Assembly: GCA_051294375.1 (NCBI GenBank)
Contig: CM119265.1
Location: 24,037,015-24,101,014, forward strand
Source of the DNA: Paraspadella gotoi
Taxonomy: Eukaryota; Chaetognatha
Reading direction: 5' to 3'
DNA length: 64,000 nt
The stretch's first letter is position 1, and each line of letters starts with the position of its first letter. A model generated the notes under the pieces. It searched no databases. It saw nothing but the letters and a program-made list of their open reading frames with translations, and was not told where the DNA came from. The position numbers were made by a program, and so were the translations under genes. Below, one piece after another: positions 49,576 to 61,439 of this stretch.

Positions 49576-52500
49576 TGTTTGACGACGATCAACTTACTTT
49601 CGATTTAATTGCACCAGTCTTAAATAGTAAAAAAAAAAAAAATGCACATTACTAAGTTACACAATAAGCGACTTTCTTTAAAAGGACCACAAATTTTAAA
49701 GACTGTAATACGAGTAATGTAAGAATTCGAGTTGAATTCACCGGAGACACGAAAGCAACCAGCCAGATTCTCACGAACATAGAAGCAAAAATCCAATTCT
49801 TTCTCTTTGCGATTTGCGGATTTAAATTTTCTGGATTAATTCGAATTTCGCTCTTTCAAACACTCTTTTTTTCTTCTTTTGCGACGTACGTAACGAAGTT
49901 ACAATTTTTCTGACCAACGCCCCACTCCAATGCTAGTCGCCGCAGTTTCTCTGTCGGTGTCGTTATAGTTGTTACGTCCGATCGCTTCTTCGTCGTCGCG
50001 TCGCCTTCGCGTCGTTCGTCCGTTAGATATCGTCGTCGCTCTTCGTCGTCGTTGTCGCCGTCGTTCGTGTTGTGAATTTTATTCTCACTTGCCGACAAAC
50101 TTCAGAAGTACTTTCACGTATCATGATTTATCAAACAATTTTGGAAAATCTGTAAATAATAAAAAGAAACATACCATTCTTTGATCCAATTTATAGTTTG
50201 TCGATCGTCATCGTTTGTTGATGTTCTCAATGTTGTCATTATTTTTCAAATTGAATAAATCTTCATTATCAAAAATTCGCCGATCCGTCGCTCAAAAATC
50301 ACTAAACTTTTTCGTTTGCGTTTCTAGAACATGAATTCCCACAAAAATCTTTTCTTCGATTCTCAGCTCAAGCCGATGTTGCGTTAAAGGAATCAAACGC
50401 CGATTCTGATTTTGAATACCATAAGCGGTAATAAGCGAATAAGACTGTAAAATCTGAGGCGCGAATTAATAAGTTGAAAGCGATTCCAAGGCACGCAACA
50501 TGACGAGCGATACCGACGTTCGAATTCAAACGCTGATATCTCGCAAACCCGTCGGTCTTTATGGCCGATTTTCCACGGCTCGGCCTTCTACTCCTCACTC
50601 GCCTTTTAATATTTCTAAAGTTTTAAAAACTCGATTTCCAGATTGAACCATGTGATTATCGCATCATTTTATATAGTTTCCGTTCTCGTCACACCCAAAG
50701 GGCGACGGGTCTTACCATTGAAGACTTAACGCAATTGTCACAGCCCTCCTTATCAAAACTGTGGAATCGCAGCATGCTTAAAAAATGATGCGAAGAAGTT
50801 TTCGTACAAAGATTAAAAAGTTCACAAAGGATTGAACAGGTCCCAAAAGGAGGAGGGAGACAGAAAGAGAAATGATGATAGGAAATGGAGAGAGCAGCAG
50901 AGAGAGATGGAGAGAGGACGAAAGCGAAGAGAGATGACAGACGGAGATGAGATAGAGAATAGGATAGAAGAAGACGAGGAGAGAGAGGCGAGGCAGACGA
51001 ACGAGAGAGAAATGAGAGACAGTTCTTCGTTACAAAGATTAAAGTTCACAAAGGATTGAGTCCCCAAAGGACGAAAATGAGAGAGAAATTAGACGGATGA
51101 AGGAGAAGAGAGAGAGGAAGAGAGAGAGAGAACGCGCGGAACGACGAGGCGAAGAGCAGACGCGACCAGAGTCGGCCTGGTACGATGAGATGAAGAGAGA
51201 CCGAGAGACGAGAAAGAAAATGAGAGAAAATTTCGCTTAAAGATTAAACGTTCACAAACGGATGATGCGAGTCCCCCAAAGGAGAGGAGAAGAAAAAATG
51301 AGCAGAGAATCGAGAAATGAGAAGAGAGAAGACGGACCTTGAGAAGAGATTATGAGACTGGGGAGAGTCAGACGAAGAGAGAAGAGACGAGAGCAGGGAC
51401 CAGAAGAGGGATGAGAAGGAGCGTGGAGGAGGCGTGTAGAGAGGATCATGAGGAAGACCGAGCAGGATCGACCAAAGGAGAGCAGATGAGAGAGAGAAAT
51501 GAGGAGAAGTTCGATACAAAGATTAATAAGTGTTCACAAATAGTGATTGATGTCCCAAAGGAGTCCGGTCTAGGTTGAAATCTTTAAATCCCATCGCCTT
51601 TAAAAAATCACATTTACCTTTTGAGGCAAAACTTACCAACGCGACTGGCCCATGACGACCACGACCAACGCGCCCTCCATGCACCGACCCGACCAAGCGC
51701 CATGATTCCGACCCGAAACCAAGCGCCAAATGATGATACATCCCGCGGCCCGACCCGCACCAAGCCGCGCCATGACCGACCCGTACCCACAGCGGCGCCA
51801 TGACCCGCACCCAGATCCACCCAAGGCGGCGCATGACCGACCGACCAAGCGCCCACCATGACCTCGCGTCCCGCTGGGTCTCGAAGCTTGATCGCGATCG
51901 TCCTTACTCGTGGTCGTTCAAAAAGCCGCAACACGAATAAGGTCTCGAACCAGTGATCATCTGCGTCGCTCAGCAAAAGGAAAAGGAAAAAAAAGAGACG
52001 AGAGAAGAGAGAGGAGAGAATTAAGAGACGGAGAAGAGCACTGAGCATGTGAGAGGAGAATAGAAGCCGGTGGGATCAGTGCGCCGATGGAGCAGAAGTC
52101 TGAGAGAGAGAGAGAGAGCACGTCGCGTAGGTAGTCACGGCGTAAAATCGCTTCAACACCATGGAAACAAAATGTGGAAACGACAAATTAATTTTCCGCT
52201 TTTTACAACGAAAAAAGAATCATATAAGTTGATGCTGGCAATTTTTAAATTTCTGTATCCCGCTAAGATTTATAGAATCCGAAGATTTTCGTTTCAGCCA
52301 GGTCTGCTGAAACGACACTGATTTTTCTTTTCACCAAAAAAAAAAGACAAAAATCTTTACTCGTCTTTTTGCATCTTTTCTTCTTTTCTTTCTTTCTTCT
52401 TCTTTTTACTTTTCTTTCTTTCTTTTCTTTCTTTCTTTCTTTCTTTCTTCTTTTTCTTTCTTTCTTTCTTTCTTTCCTTTCTTTTCTTCTTTTCTTCTTT

Positions 52501-53410
52501 CTTTCTTTGTTTCTTTGTCTCTTTCTTTCTGTCACAAAAAAAAAAAAAATTTAAAACTAAACACTATTTTAGCTGAAAAAAAAACAATTCCCCACACCTA
52601 TAACTTTCAAGCGAAAAGCTTAGGAGAAAATAAACAACTAAAAAAAAACTCACCCCAAACTTTAGTGAGTTTCCGTGAGGGAAGAAAAGCAAAAAAAAAG
52701 TTTCATTAATGGTGAACCCCGGAAGTCGGACAATATAAACAAGCTTAAACAACATAAACAACAACAACGCACGCAAGACGCTGGAACCTCTACTTCCAGT
52801 GAGATTCGCGCGCATATATGGCTAATACATCGCGGCCCGTGAAGAGGAAAATAGGCGAGAAAGTTTCACGGTTTCCACCGTCGACGAAAAAAATCATCCG
52901 GGGCCGAGGAATGAGGAGAGATGAGAGTGAGAGAGAGAGAGGAGAAGATGAGAGAGACAGAGACGAGAGAGAGACGAGAGAGAGAGAGAGAGAGACGAAT
53001 CCATGTTGACAGAGATTTACGTTTTTCGACTTCAACTTGAGAAGGGAATGGTTTTTCCGTGACGCGCGGCCGTCAGGCAGCTCTTCGAATAAGTGAAGAG
53101 AATTTCCGGGAGGGTCGAGTAATAGAATGAGGGGACGGTAGGGAGAGAGACGAGGAGAGAGAGGATGAGAAATAGACGTGAGATCGAGAGACGAGGAGAG
53201 AGCAGAGGAAGATTGAGAGAGATGAGAGACGGAGAGAGGAGAGGAGGAGAGAAGAGAGATGTTTCCCGGGCCGGGTTCAGGTTTCCACCCTTTTCGCAAA
53301 AGACGCGCAACTTCTGTTTTGATTTTTTACAGTTTAAGGAATAACTGAAAGCACGCCTGCGAAATAAGGGGAAATTAAAACCTAACAGAACAATGGCTTG
53401 AGGAAAAATC
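49576..53410. repeat. Copy B3 of the triplicated locus
   Basis: Third copy, with a higher density of small insertions than B1, in the manner of unpolished long-read sequence. It contains the inverted segment and, at 50,801-51,563, four copies of a unit holding TTCACAAAGGATTGAGTC. It continues past 53,410 into unique GGGAAAAG-rich DNA. Short frames at 52,790-53,100 (both strands) have no splice support. Confidence 0.8.
50801..51563. repeat. Four spaced copies of a roughly 45-bp unit
   Basis: Units at 50,801, 51,026, 51,231 and 51,510 share TACAAAGATTAAA, GTTCACAAA and GTCCCAAAGGAG, separated by 150-230 bp of GA-rich filler. The same unit occurs once in B2 (48,380) and twice, inverted, in B1 (45,060 and 45,210). 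Confidence 0.7.
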
Positions 53411-54190
53411 ACAGGAGGACACAGGAAAAAGCGGAAAATGGAGGGGCACAAACGGGGGGAAGGCGAAAAGTGGTGAGTAGGCAGAAAGCGGAGGAAAGGA
53501 AAAGGGAAAAGTGCGGTGTAAAGGCAGGAAAAAGGATGCAATCGGGCAAAAAGGGGGAAAAAGGGTAAAAGCGGCGGAAAAGGGCAAAACAGGCGAATGG
53601 GGAAATAAGAGGAAAGGGAAATTGGAAAAGGAGGAAGGGGAAAGGGGAGAAGGAGAAAAGGAGGAAAGGGAAAAAAATAAAAAGAGGAAAAGGGAAAAGT
53701 TGGAAAGGGGAAAAGGGGAGAAGGAGAAAAGGAGAAAAGGGAAAGGGGAGAAGGAGAAAAGTAGGAAAAGGAAAAGAGTAAAAAGAGGAAAAGGTAAAAA
53801 AAGAGAAGCGATGGGAGATGGGGGAAAGTAGAAGAGAAAAAAGAGAGATGTGGAATAGGGAAAAGGGAAAAAGAAAAAAGGAGAAAGGGAAAAGGGAAAA
53901 GGAAGGAGGGAGAAAGTGAAAAGGGAAAAGGGAGAAAGAGAAAAGGGAAAAGGGAGAAAGGGAAAGGGAAAAGGGAAGTAGAGGAAGGAAGGAAAAGTAT
54001 AAAAAAATTCCGGCTTCTTTATTTGAGAGTTCTAGGGTCGAGTCTGGTCGAATTCTTGATTTTTGATTACTTTTTTAAATTAAAAACTAACTTTAAGTAT
54101 ATTGATGTTATACTTGAAAGTATTATTTACTCTTTGCTGATGTGTATTCAAATTTCAGTCTACATAAAATAAAAGTATCGAGCAAAATTC
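53410..54190. other. GGGAAAAG-rich intronic stretch
   Basis: Purine-rich degenerate repeat (GGAAAAGGGAGAAGG) from 53,400 to 53,995, then AT-rich DNA. No gene is seen. Confidence 0.6.
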
Positions 54191-54330
54191 AAAATTGAAT
54201 AGAGTTTCAATGAAAAAAAAAATTCACCGCAAAAAAAAAGAAGATTTTATCTCCTCATTAAAAGGTGAATGGAGAAAAGACAAAAGAACTTTTCTCATTA
54301 CATTATTGAGATCATTGAGTGAGAGAGAGA

Positions 54331-54370
<40 letters not shown>

Positions 54371-54611
54371 AGAGAGAGAAGAGAGAGTGAGAGGTGTGAG
54401 TCCGAAGGCGCCAATGTCAATAAAACCAATGTCAACGCATCGATTTAAGCAATGAAAGCCACGACGAACGTATTAAAAAAAAAATCAATAATAAAAATGT
54501 TCTTGATAATCATTGGTAAAAATGGCAGCTGGAATAACTATGACCGCAACAACCCATTAAAAGAAAACGGATAAGAAAAACGAACTGAAAATTTTTGCCT
54601 TCATGATGTCG

Positions 54612-54613
54612 AT

Positions 54614-54673
<60 letters not shown>

Positions 54674-54675
54674 TT
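54612..54675. repeat. (ATG)n microsatellite
   Basis: About 20 perfect GAT units. A (GA)n array lies just upstream at 54,320-54,385, and a 208-N gap follows at 54,759-54,966. Confidence 0.95.
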
Positions 54676-55503
54676 GAGATGGAGGAACGCATTTTTGGGG
54701 ACTCACGAAGCAAAGTCACCTTGACTTCATGTGTGGAGAATAGAGGAAAAAAGAAAAGNNNNNNNNNNNNNNNNNNNNNNNNNNNNNNNNNNNNNNNNNN
54801 NNNNNNNNNNNNNNNNNNNNNNNNNNNNNNNNNNNNNNNNNNNNNNNNNNNNNNNNNNNNNNNNNNNNNNNNNNNNNNNNNNNNNNNNNNNNNNNNNNNN
54901 NNNNNNNNNNNNNNNNNNNNNNNNNNNNNNNNNNNNNNNNNNNNNNNNNNNNNNNNNNNNNNNNNNAAGAAAGACAGAAAGAAGATAGACAGATATAGTG
55001 ATAGAAAGATATAGATAAAAAGTAGTGAAAGTGGTTCAGAGAAAAGAAAAAGAGTGGGAATGCTCAAGTAAGAAAAGAGAAAAAAGAAAAAAGAAAAAAG
55101 AAAAAAGAAAAGAGAAAAGAGAAAAGAGAAAAGAGAAAAGAGAAAAGAGAAAAGAGAAAAGAGAAAAAAGAAAAAAGAAAAAAAAACAAGAAAAAAAAGA
55201 AGGAAAAAATGTGAGACGCGAAGGAAATCTTCGATCCATTTTGGACGACGGAAGAAAAAGTAACTTTATTTGGTTTCTCTAATGCAGCGTCCCCGTCGTT
55301 GTTGTTGTTGTTGTCGTCGTCGTCGTCCTCGTCGAAAACCATTTGTAGTCACTTATTTTTCACTAACGTTCTTTCAGATGTGATTAATTTTCTTCCTTCC
55401 ATCAGTGAAACCAAGAAATCATAAACAGAACCGAATTTTGGTGAAGGAAGGAAAAATGTTTTCCATTACTTATCGGACTTATTACTTAATGGAGAGATGG
55501 ACG

Positions 55504-55546
<43 letters not shown>

Positions 55547-55632
55547 TATCTCCATTTTCCACTCTAGTTTATGCTTTTCATCCATATTCCGTTTTACTTC
55601 CAAGTCTATACTTTTTCATTTTCAAGCCATTT

Positions 55633-56050
55633 TCCTTTCCGCTTCTCAATCTCCTCTTTCCATTTCAAAGTCTTTTTCCTTTCCGCTTCTCAATCTCCTC
55701 TTTCCACTTCAAAGTCTTTTTCCTTTCCGCTTCTCAATCTCCTCTTTCCACTTCAAAGTCTTTTTCCTTTCCGCTTCTTAATCTCCTCTTTCCACTTCAA
55801 AGTCTTTTTCCTTTCCGCTTCTCAATCGCCTCTTTCCACTTCAAAGTCTTTTTCCCTTTCCACTTCTCAGTCTCCGTTTTTCGCTTTCAAGCCCTTTTCC
55901 CTTCCGCTTTTCAGCCTCAACTTCCCAGCGCTTTTCTCTCTCTCAAGTCTCCTCTTTCCGCTTCTAAGTCATTTTCACCTTTCGCTTCTATGTCTCCATT
56001 TCCGCTTCCAAGCCCTTTTCCCTTCCGCTTCTTGGTCTCCATTTCCTTCC
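55633..56050. repeat. 45-bp minisatellite
   Basis: Five clear copies of a 45-bp unit (TTCCGCTTCTCAATCTCC, TCTTTCCACTTCAAAGTC) from 55,633 to about 55,860, then decayed copies to 56,050. Since 45 is a multiple of three, the plus strand stays open as FPFRFSISSFHFKVF repeats. This is not taken as coding. (CT)n arrays lie on either side (55,508-55,541 and 56,170-56,234). Confidence 0.85.
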
Positions 56051-56176
56051 GCCATATTTTCTGTTTTTTGCTTCCGAGTTTTTTCTTCGCAACCAAATTG
56101 AAGTCGCCACATAATTTTGGCTCTGATGACTTTTTTTCTCTCTCGTTGACTTTAAATACTTTCCGCCCCCTCTCTG

Positions 56177-56238
<62 letters not shown>

Positions 56239-56371
56239 CAAAATACAATATGCTCGCAAGATAAACCTTTTCGAATTTTATCTGTGCTTTAACAAAGTTC
56301 GTCCCGAAAAAAAACTTTCTTTAAAACCCAACACATCCCTTTCGCACCCCTTCTCCACTGACCCTCCACAG

Positions 56372-56550
56372 TATGGACCAAGAACGGACACCCCGTGTCG
56401 TCGAACAAAGAGTCCCGGTCGGGCAATTCCACCGTGAGCGAGCTCTTCTTCAATCCCGGGGTGGATGACCACGAAAAGTCTCTTCTCTGCCAAGTTTATC
56501 ACCCACACTGGAACTCAAAACTTCCGCTTCTTAACTGCGGTTACGAACAA
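56372..56550 (+). CDS. Ig-domain exon (C2-type) of the adhesion gene
   Basis: The acceptor CTGACCCTCCACAG is followed by 179 nt ending at GAACAA|GTGAGA: two bases, then 59 codons, leaving in phase 0. It reads VWTKNGHPVSSNKESRSGN, STVSELFFNPGVDDHEK and SLLCQVYHPHW. This is the C strand (Trp) through F strand (D-D-H-x-x-x-L-x-C) of an Ig domain; the string matches the style of C2-set domains in nephrin, Kirre/Roughest and sidestep-type adhesion proteins. STV is preceded by an N-glycosylation sequon (NST). The exon holding the first half of this domain is not found. Role inferred: extracellular cell-cell recognition. Confidence 0.8.
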
Positions 56551-56739
56551 GTGAGACGAGTTGCTGCAGAGGTTGCTGTAGTTGTTGAGTTCTGCTGTTG
56601 TGGGTCAAAGTTTTGATGTTGTTGATGATGTTTTGATATCATTTTGCGATTTATTTCTTTCGCTATTCCAATAACTTTCACTTCTTAAAATGAGAGTTGG
56701 GCTCAGAAATATGCGTTAGGAGGGAAAAGAGAGTCACAA

Positions 56740-56764
56740 GAGAGAGAGGAGAGAGAGAGAAGAG

Positions 56765-56807
<43 letters not shown>

Positions 56808-56952
56808 AGAGACGAGAGAGAAAGAGAGAGAGAGAGAAGAGAGAGAGGGATTTTTTTTTCTCAGTCCGTTAAGCTTTCGGGGCAACAAAGCATCAAAAAA
56901 CGAATCTTTTCCTTGAAAAACTCTCACCCTCTTACTCTCTCTCTCCGCCCCC

Positions 56953-57022
<70 letters not shown>

Positions 57023-57052
57023 TCTCTCTTCTCTCTTTTTTCTCTCTCTCCC
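56740..57052. repeat. (GA)n then (CT)n flanking an intron
   Basis: GA repeat at 56,740-56,850 and CT repeat at 56,945-57,050, in the roughly 520-bp intron between two Ig exons. As inverted partners they could form a long hairpin in the pre-mRNA. The (CT)n also forms a very long pyrimidine tract before the 57,071 acceptor. Confidence 0.85.
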
Positions 57053-57070
57053 CCAATCTTAATTCCCCAG

Positions 57071-57338
57071 TTGAACGTGTTGTTCGGACCGACCATCAAC
57101 TGTCCGAAACTCGTCAGAATTCATCATAACATCGCCGCAGCGACGCGAAGGAGCGGGAAAACCAACAACCGGAACAACAACAACAACGACGACGACGAAG
57201 ACGACGACAACAACAACAACAACAAGAATTTTCCGCGATCCGAACAACTTTTTAACGTGACGTGTGAAGTGAAAGTGAATCCACTCATTCCGCCCAAAAA
57301 TATCAGCTACAGGATTTTCGCGACGGAGAGAGAGAAAG
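57071..57338 (+). CDS. Ig-gene exon with Asn/Asp-rich insertion
   Basis: The acceptor CTTAATTCCCCAG is followed by 268 nt ending at AAAG|GTTAGT, phase 0 in and 1 out, directly following the exon at 56,372-56,550. It begins LNVLFGPTINCPKLVRIHHN, the G strand of the previous Ig domain and the linker to the next. An Asn/Asp stretch from AAC/GAC repeats follows (57,165-57,228), then FNVTCEVKVNPLIPPKNISY. The Cys in NVTC is the B-strand cysteine of another Ig domain, and ISY sits where the C-strand Trp usually stands. The sequons NVT and NIS suggest an extracellular position. The second half of this domain is not seen downstream. Confidence 0.75.
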
Positions 57339-57399
57339 GTTAGTTTATTTGGCTCTTTTTTCTCAGAGCGCCTCATTTCAGTTTCTTTATCGCGGAATT

Positions 57400-58920
57400 T
57401 AATTTTATCTTTAATATTATTTTGATACTGTATTTTGATGCTTGGCGGAGTACAATAAAGTGTTCCCCGATCTAATACTTAAGGGAGTGGTCTTTTCATA
57501 CAAATGAAACATTCTTTGAAATATTATACAACTTTATTGATAGGGAAGCCAGGTACTCTGGGAGTGAATAAACGAGACTGTGAGAGAGTCTTGATTGAAA
57601 GCTTGCAGGGACCTGCTATGTCATTATCTTGTAAGAGTGATGGAGGCCTTAAACCACCATTGCCTGTCCAAAGTCAGGGGCAAGATACCTTATTTACTAA
57701 ATAAATAGATAATTTTTTTATTAGTTATACCAAATTTATTATTTAAAGATATTTTTAAAACTTAACTTTAAATCCATATCCTTAAATTCTTAAATCTTAA
57801 TCTCTAACCAAAATCTTTAACCTTAATTACTAACCTAATCTCTAACCCACATCAATAACCTAATTTTTAACTCAATTTTTTTTAATTCTCAATTTAAGAT
57901 GGAATTAGGCGTTCTGGGAAAATTAGGTCAGTTATTGGACCTATTGGTTGCTAACAGGGATGAGGATGTCGTTCGTTAAAGTTATTATTATTGTTGTTGT
58001 TACGATTGATGTTGTTGTTGTTCTCATTTCTGTTTTTATTGTTGTTCTCTTTGTATTGTTGGTTTTCTCTATCGATATTCGCTTCATTTAATTGAGGTTT
58101 TTATATTTTTGACTTAATGATATTTAATATGTGCTCAAACTTTATATCTTGGAAGACAATGCAGTTGACTATTATACATTTATATAACATAAAATAACGA
58201 ATGAAAACCAAAAAAATAAACAAAAAAAAAATCATCATCTCCATTTTTTGGGTCATAAAACCCATAACCGTTTTCCATAAGCCTCTTCTTCCTTCTCCTC
58301 CTCCTCCTCTTCCTCCTCCTCCTCCTCCTCCTCCTAAACCCTTGAAAAAAGAAAAGAGCTTCAAATTCTCAACGGAAGAAAGAAAAAAAGGAAAAATCTT
58401 CCAGAATAATAAGTTTGTCCTGAAACCCACTTTTCGTTGGCCCAGAAATAAAAGGAGGAAACTTTTCCCAAATATTTTCCAGGATGGAAGAATAAAAAAA
58501 AAAAATTGCCTGAGATGGCAAATTTTTTATTCAAGCTATGATTGCACGAGGTTCTTTAAGTTGTGGATTGTTTTAGGGCTTAGAAATATAATAAACAAAA
58601 AAAATAATCTAATGATGATTTTGTCTAGCAGAGTTTTTGGTTAGAAATTGACTTAAAATTATGGATGCGTAATATAAATAAAACAAAATATAGTAACAGT
58701 TGAAGCTTCTCTCTTGAAGATTGTTTCAAGGCTTAAAAATACATATAAGTAAACTAAAAAAATTCTAAAGTTTTAAGACTTGGATATATAAATGAACAAG
58801 AAATTAACATTTTCACGTAAAAGATTAATGAGAAAATAAAATACTGGAAAACGTGTAAAAAAAAAAATAAACAAAAAAAAAGATACAAAAAAGCAAGCAA
58901 CCGACAAAGTCCTTAATTAC
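57400..58920. other. AT-rich intron
   Basis: It contains a 66-codon frame at 57,504-57,704 (+) with unremarkable composition and no splice support, degenerate CTAACC-type repeat at 57,770-57,880, and (CCT)n at 58,290-58,335. No exon is called. Confidence 0.5.
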
Positions 58921-58921
58921 A

Positions 58922-58936
58922 GGTTAGGTTAGGTTA
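58922..58936. repeat. Short perfect (TTAGG)n interstitial run
   Basis: GGTTAGGTTAGGTTAG matches the canonical arthropod telomere unit TTAGG. It is too short to be a telomere. It supports, weakly, an arthropod source. Confidence 0.6.
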
Positions 58937-59139
58937 GATTTATTCAAGAAGGACGGGCCGGCCATGGGTCGCAGTTACAAATACAATTTTATTTTCAAAA
59001 TTGGGATTTTTGGTTAAAAAAAAAGACTTAATTTCTCCCAAAACATGTAGCCCCCCCCGCCCCCACGCATAAAAAAAAGAACAAATTCACACGGAATTTT
59101 GTCTGCGGACGGAATTTCTAGTTTTCGGTCTCGTTCATC

Positions 59140-60340
59140 AAAAGAAGCGGGCGAGACGCCGAGAAACGCCGAGAAACGCCGGATCTCATTTCCGGCGAAG
59201 CTCCTTTCATTTCCCTTCCGGCACTAAATTTTCGAGGGTGGCACTACGATCGGAGGAGGAACGAGAAATTCGGCGTCACTACGAAAGGGCTAAGAAGGAG
59301 AGAGCTTGAGGGGAGATGATTTTTTTTTTCACTTCACTGTGAATGGGGAATAGATAGGAGAGCAAACTGTAAACTGTGTCTCATCCGACTGCTCATCGAT
59401 ATCAGAACGTGTCACATTCTCTATCACTACCATTGAGTAATAAATGAGAACCGGATTCGTTTTCATGAGGGAAAAAGTACCGCCGGTGACAAAATCGTGA
59501 AAGAAGTGAATTATTTTTTTGAAAAAGCTTACAACGTGATGTCAGGACGAGATATGAAAGAGGTTTAATATTTGAAAAAGAATAAAATAGTATATCAATT
59601 TTACAATATTCAACATTTAACAGGTTTTATTATAATAAAAAAATCCTGCCAAACTTTTCGTCGCCGCTCAAGGTTTTTTTTTTTCATCAACATTTTTTTT
59701 GAGGGTGTATTTTTTGAGGCCGGGCGTTATTTCGGTGGCAGCTCTGCCACAGGGGGCACTTATTGCTTTCCTCTCAACGACCCTTTAGACTTTTTTGCCT
59801 ACAGGGTTTTTCTCGACTGATGGTCTCTACCGGTACAGGGGTCGTGTTCTTTGGTATAGATTCTTAGGCCGTTAAGATTTGGACGTCTGATTTGGAAGGC
59901 GATTTTTGCTTCAAAATAACTTTGAAAAATTGAACGGAGAACCTCATAATTAGACAATTTTTTATGTAATTAAATAAAATTAATCAAATCACATTATCGC
60001 TTATAATCTTTGTTCACAGAGACTAAAAATAAAGCCCATGTTGAGGAAATAAAATTGAAAAACATTTAGTAGAGACTTCAGGCACGGACCAACTTTAAAC
60101 TCGCATAGATTCGGCGAGCAATTTTTGGCTTAAGGAATTCGCCACATTGATTTGGCACAGAGATTTTGGCAGAAAGATTTTGGCACAGTGCTTTTGCCCG
60201 GGAGCATTTCGTCGCTTGGGAAATAAAGATTTAAGAAGTTGCGATGGCGAAGACGCGGCATTGGGTTTTGTTTAGGTTCGTTGGATTGGGGTCGGATTTG
60301 TTTGGGGTTATGTTGGGCTGGAATCGTTTTTGGGTTGACG
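59140..60340. other. Intronic stretch with short protein-like frame
   Basis: A GCCGAGAAAC repeat lies at 59,157-59,180. At 59,720-59,820 the plus frame reads EAGRYFGGSSATGGTYCFPL and then NDPLDFFAYRVFLD before a stop. Its composition is varied, but there is no recognisable domain and no good acceptor (only poly-T followed by GAG). Not called as an exon. Confidence 0.35.
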
Positions 60341-60346
60341 GGAAGT

Positions 60347-60733
60347 GGGATAGAGATAGATTACGGAGTAGGATAGAGATAGATTACGAAGTAGGATAGA
60401 GATAGATTACAAAGTGGGATAGAGATAGATTACAAAGTAGGATAGAGATAGATTACAAAGTGGGATAGAGATAGATTACGATGCAGGATAGAGATAGATT
60501 ACGAAGTAGGATAGAGATAGATTACAAAGTGGGATAGAGATAGATTACGAAGTAGGATAGAGATAGATTACGAAGTAGGATAGAGATAGATTACAAAGTG
60601 GGATAGAGATAGATTATGAAGTAGGATAGAGATAGTTTACGAAGTAGGATAGAGATAGTTTACGAAGTAGGATAGAGATAGATTACGAATTAGGATAGAG
60701 ATAGATTACAAAGTAGGATAGAGATATAGATAA
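60347..60733. repeat. 23-bp minisatellite
   Basis: About 16 tandem copies of GATAGAGATAGATTACGAAG plus TAG, with GTGGG and GTAGG variants alternating. Confidence 0.95.
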
Positions 60734-61094
60734 TGACGGCGTTGTAGGGAAAGGCGGAGAAGACTGAGGGATCCGGATTTGTTAAAGGGTAATTGTGTTG
60801 GTTCGATGAGGGATTTTTTTTGGAAGTGGAAGGGAATCGGATTTAAGATCTGTGTGGACGAGGGTCCTTGAGAAATGGAGAGAAAGGTGAAGAAAGGAAG
60901 AAAATAAAAGGGAGAGGGAAATATAGGAATAGAAGGGGGATGAGGAGGAGGAAGAGGAAGATGAGAGAGGGATGTGGAAGAGGAAGCGTTTAAATGGGGT
61001 GTGGACGGGCGGGCGTCATCTCTGGCGGAGGAGAGAGAAAATGCGAAAGGGCGAAGGTTTATGGGAACGACAGACTGGGTTCGAAATGACGCTT

Positions 61095-61427
61095 AGCGAC
61101 GACGACGACGACGACGACAACGACGGAGAAGATAACGAGTCTGTCGACGACGACGATAACAATGACGATATAGTGGAGAACTAAACTGACATTGACGACG
61201 ACGATGACGATGTCGACGACGACGACGACAGAGAAGATAACGAGTCTGTCGACGACGACGATAACAATGATGATATAGTGGAGAATGAAACTGACATTGA
61301 CGACGACGACGACGATGACGACAACGACGACGATGGAGAAGATAACGAGTCTGTCAACGACAACGATAACAACGACGATATAGTGGAGAACTAAACTGAC
61401 ATTGACGACGACGACGACGACGAGGCG
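61095..61427. repeat. 105-bp tandem repeat built on (GAC)n
   Basis: Three copies; GAGAAGATAACGAGTCTGTC recurs, starting at 61,126, 61,231 and 61,336. The unit is 35 codons: GEDNESVDDDDNNDDIVEN followed by TDI and an Asp run. Copies 1 and 3 have TAA where copy 2 has GAA, so the plus frame is closed twice. It could be a decayed acidic coding repeat, or a higher-order microsatellite. Confidence 0.85.
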
Positions 61428-61439
61428 CTTCCGGTAGAC

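Noticed and set aside
55405-56292. A 295-codon Phe/Ser-rich frame
   Set aside because: A 45-bp minisatellite plus CT repeats explains it.
57504-57704. A 66-codon frame in the Ig intron
   Set aside because: No acceptor, donor or domain, and the composition is unremarkable. A chance frame or repeat fragment.
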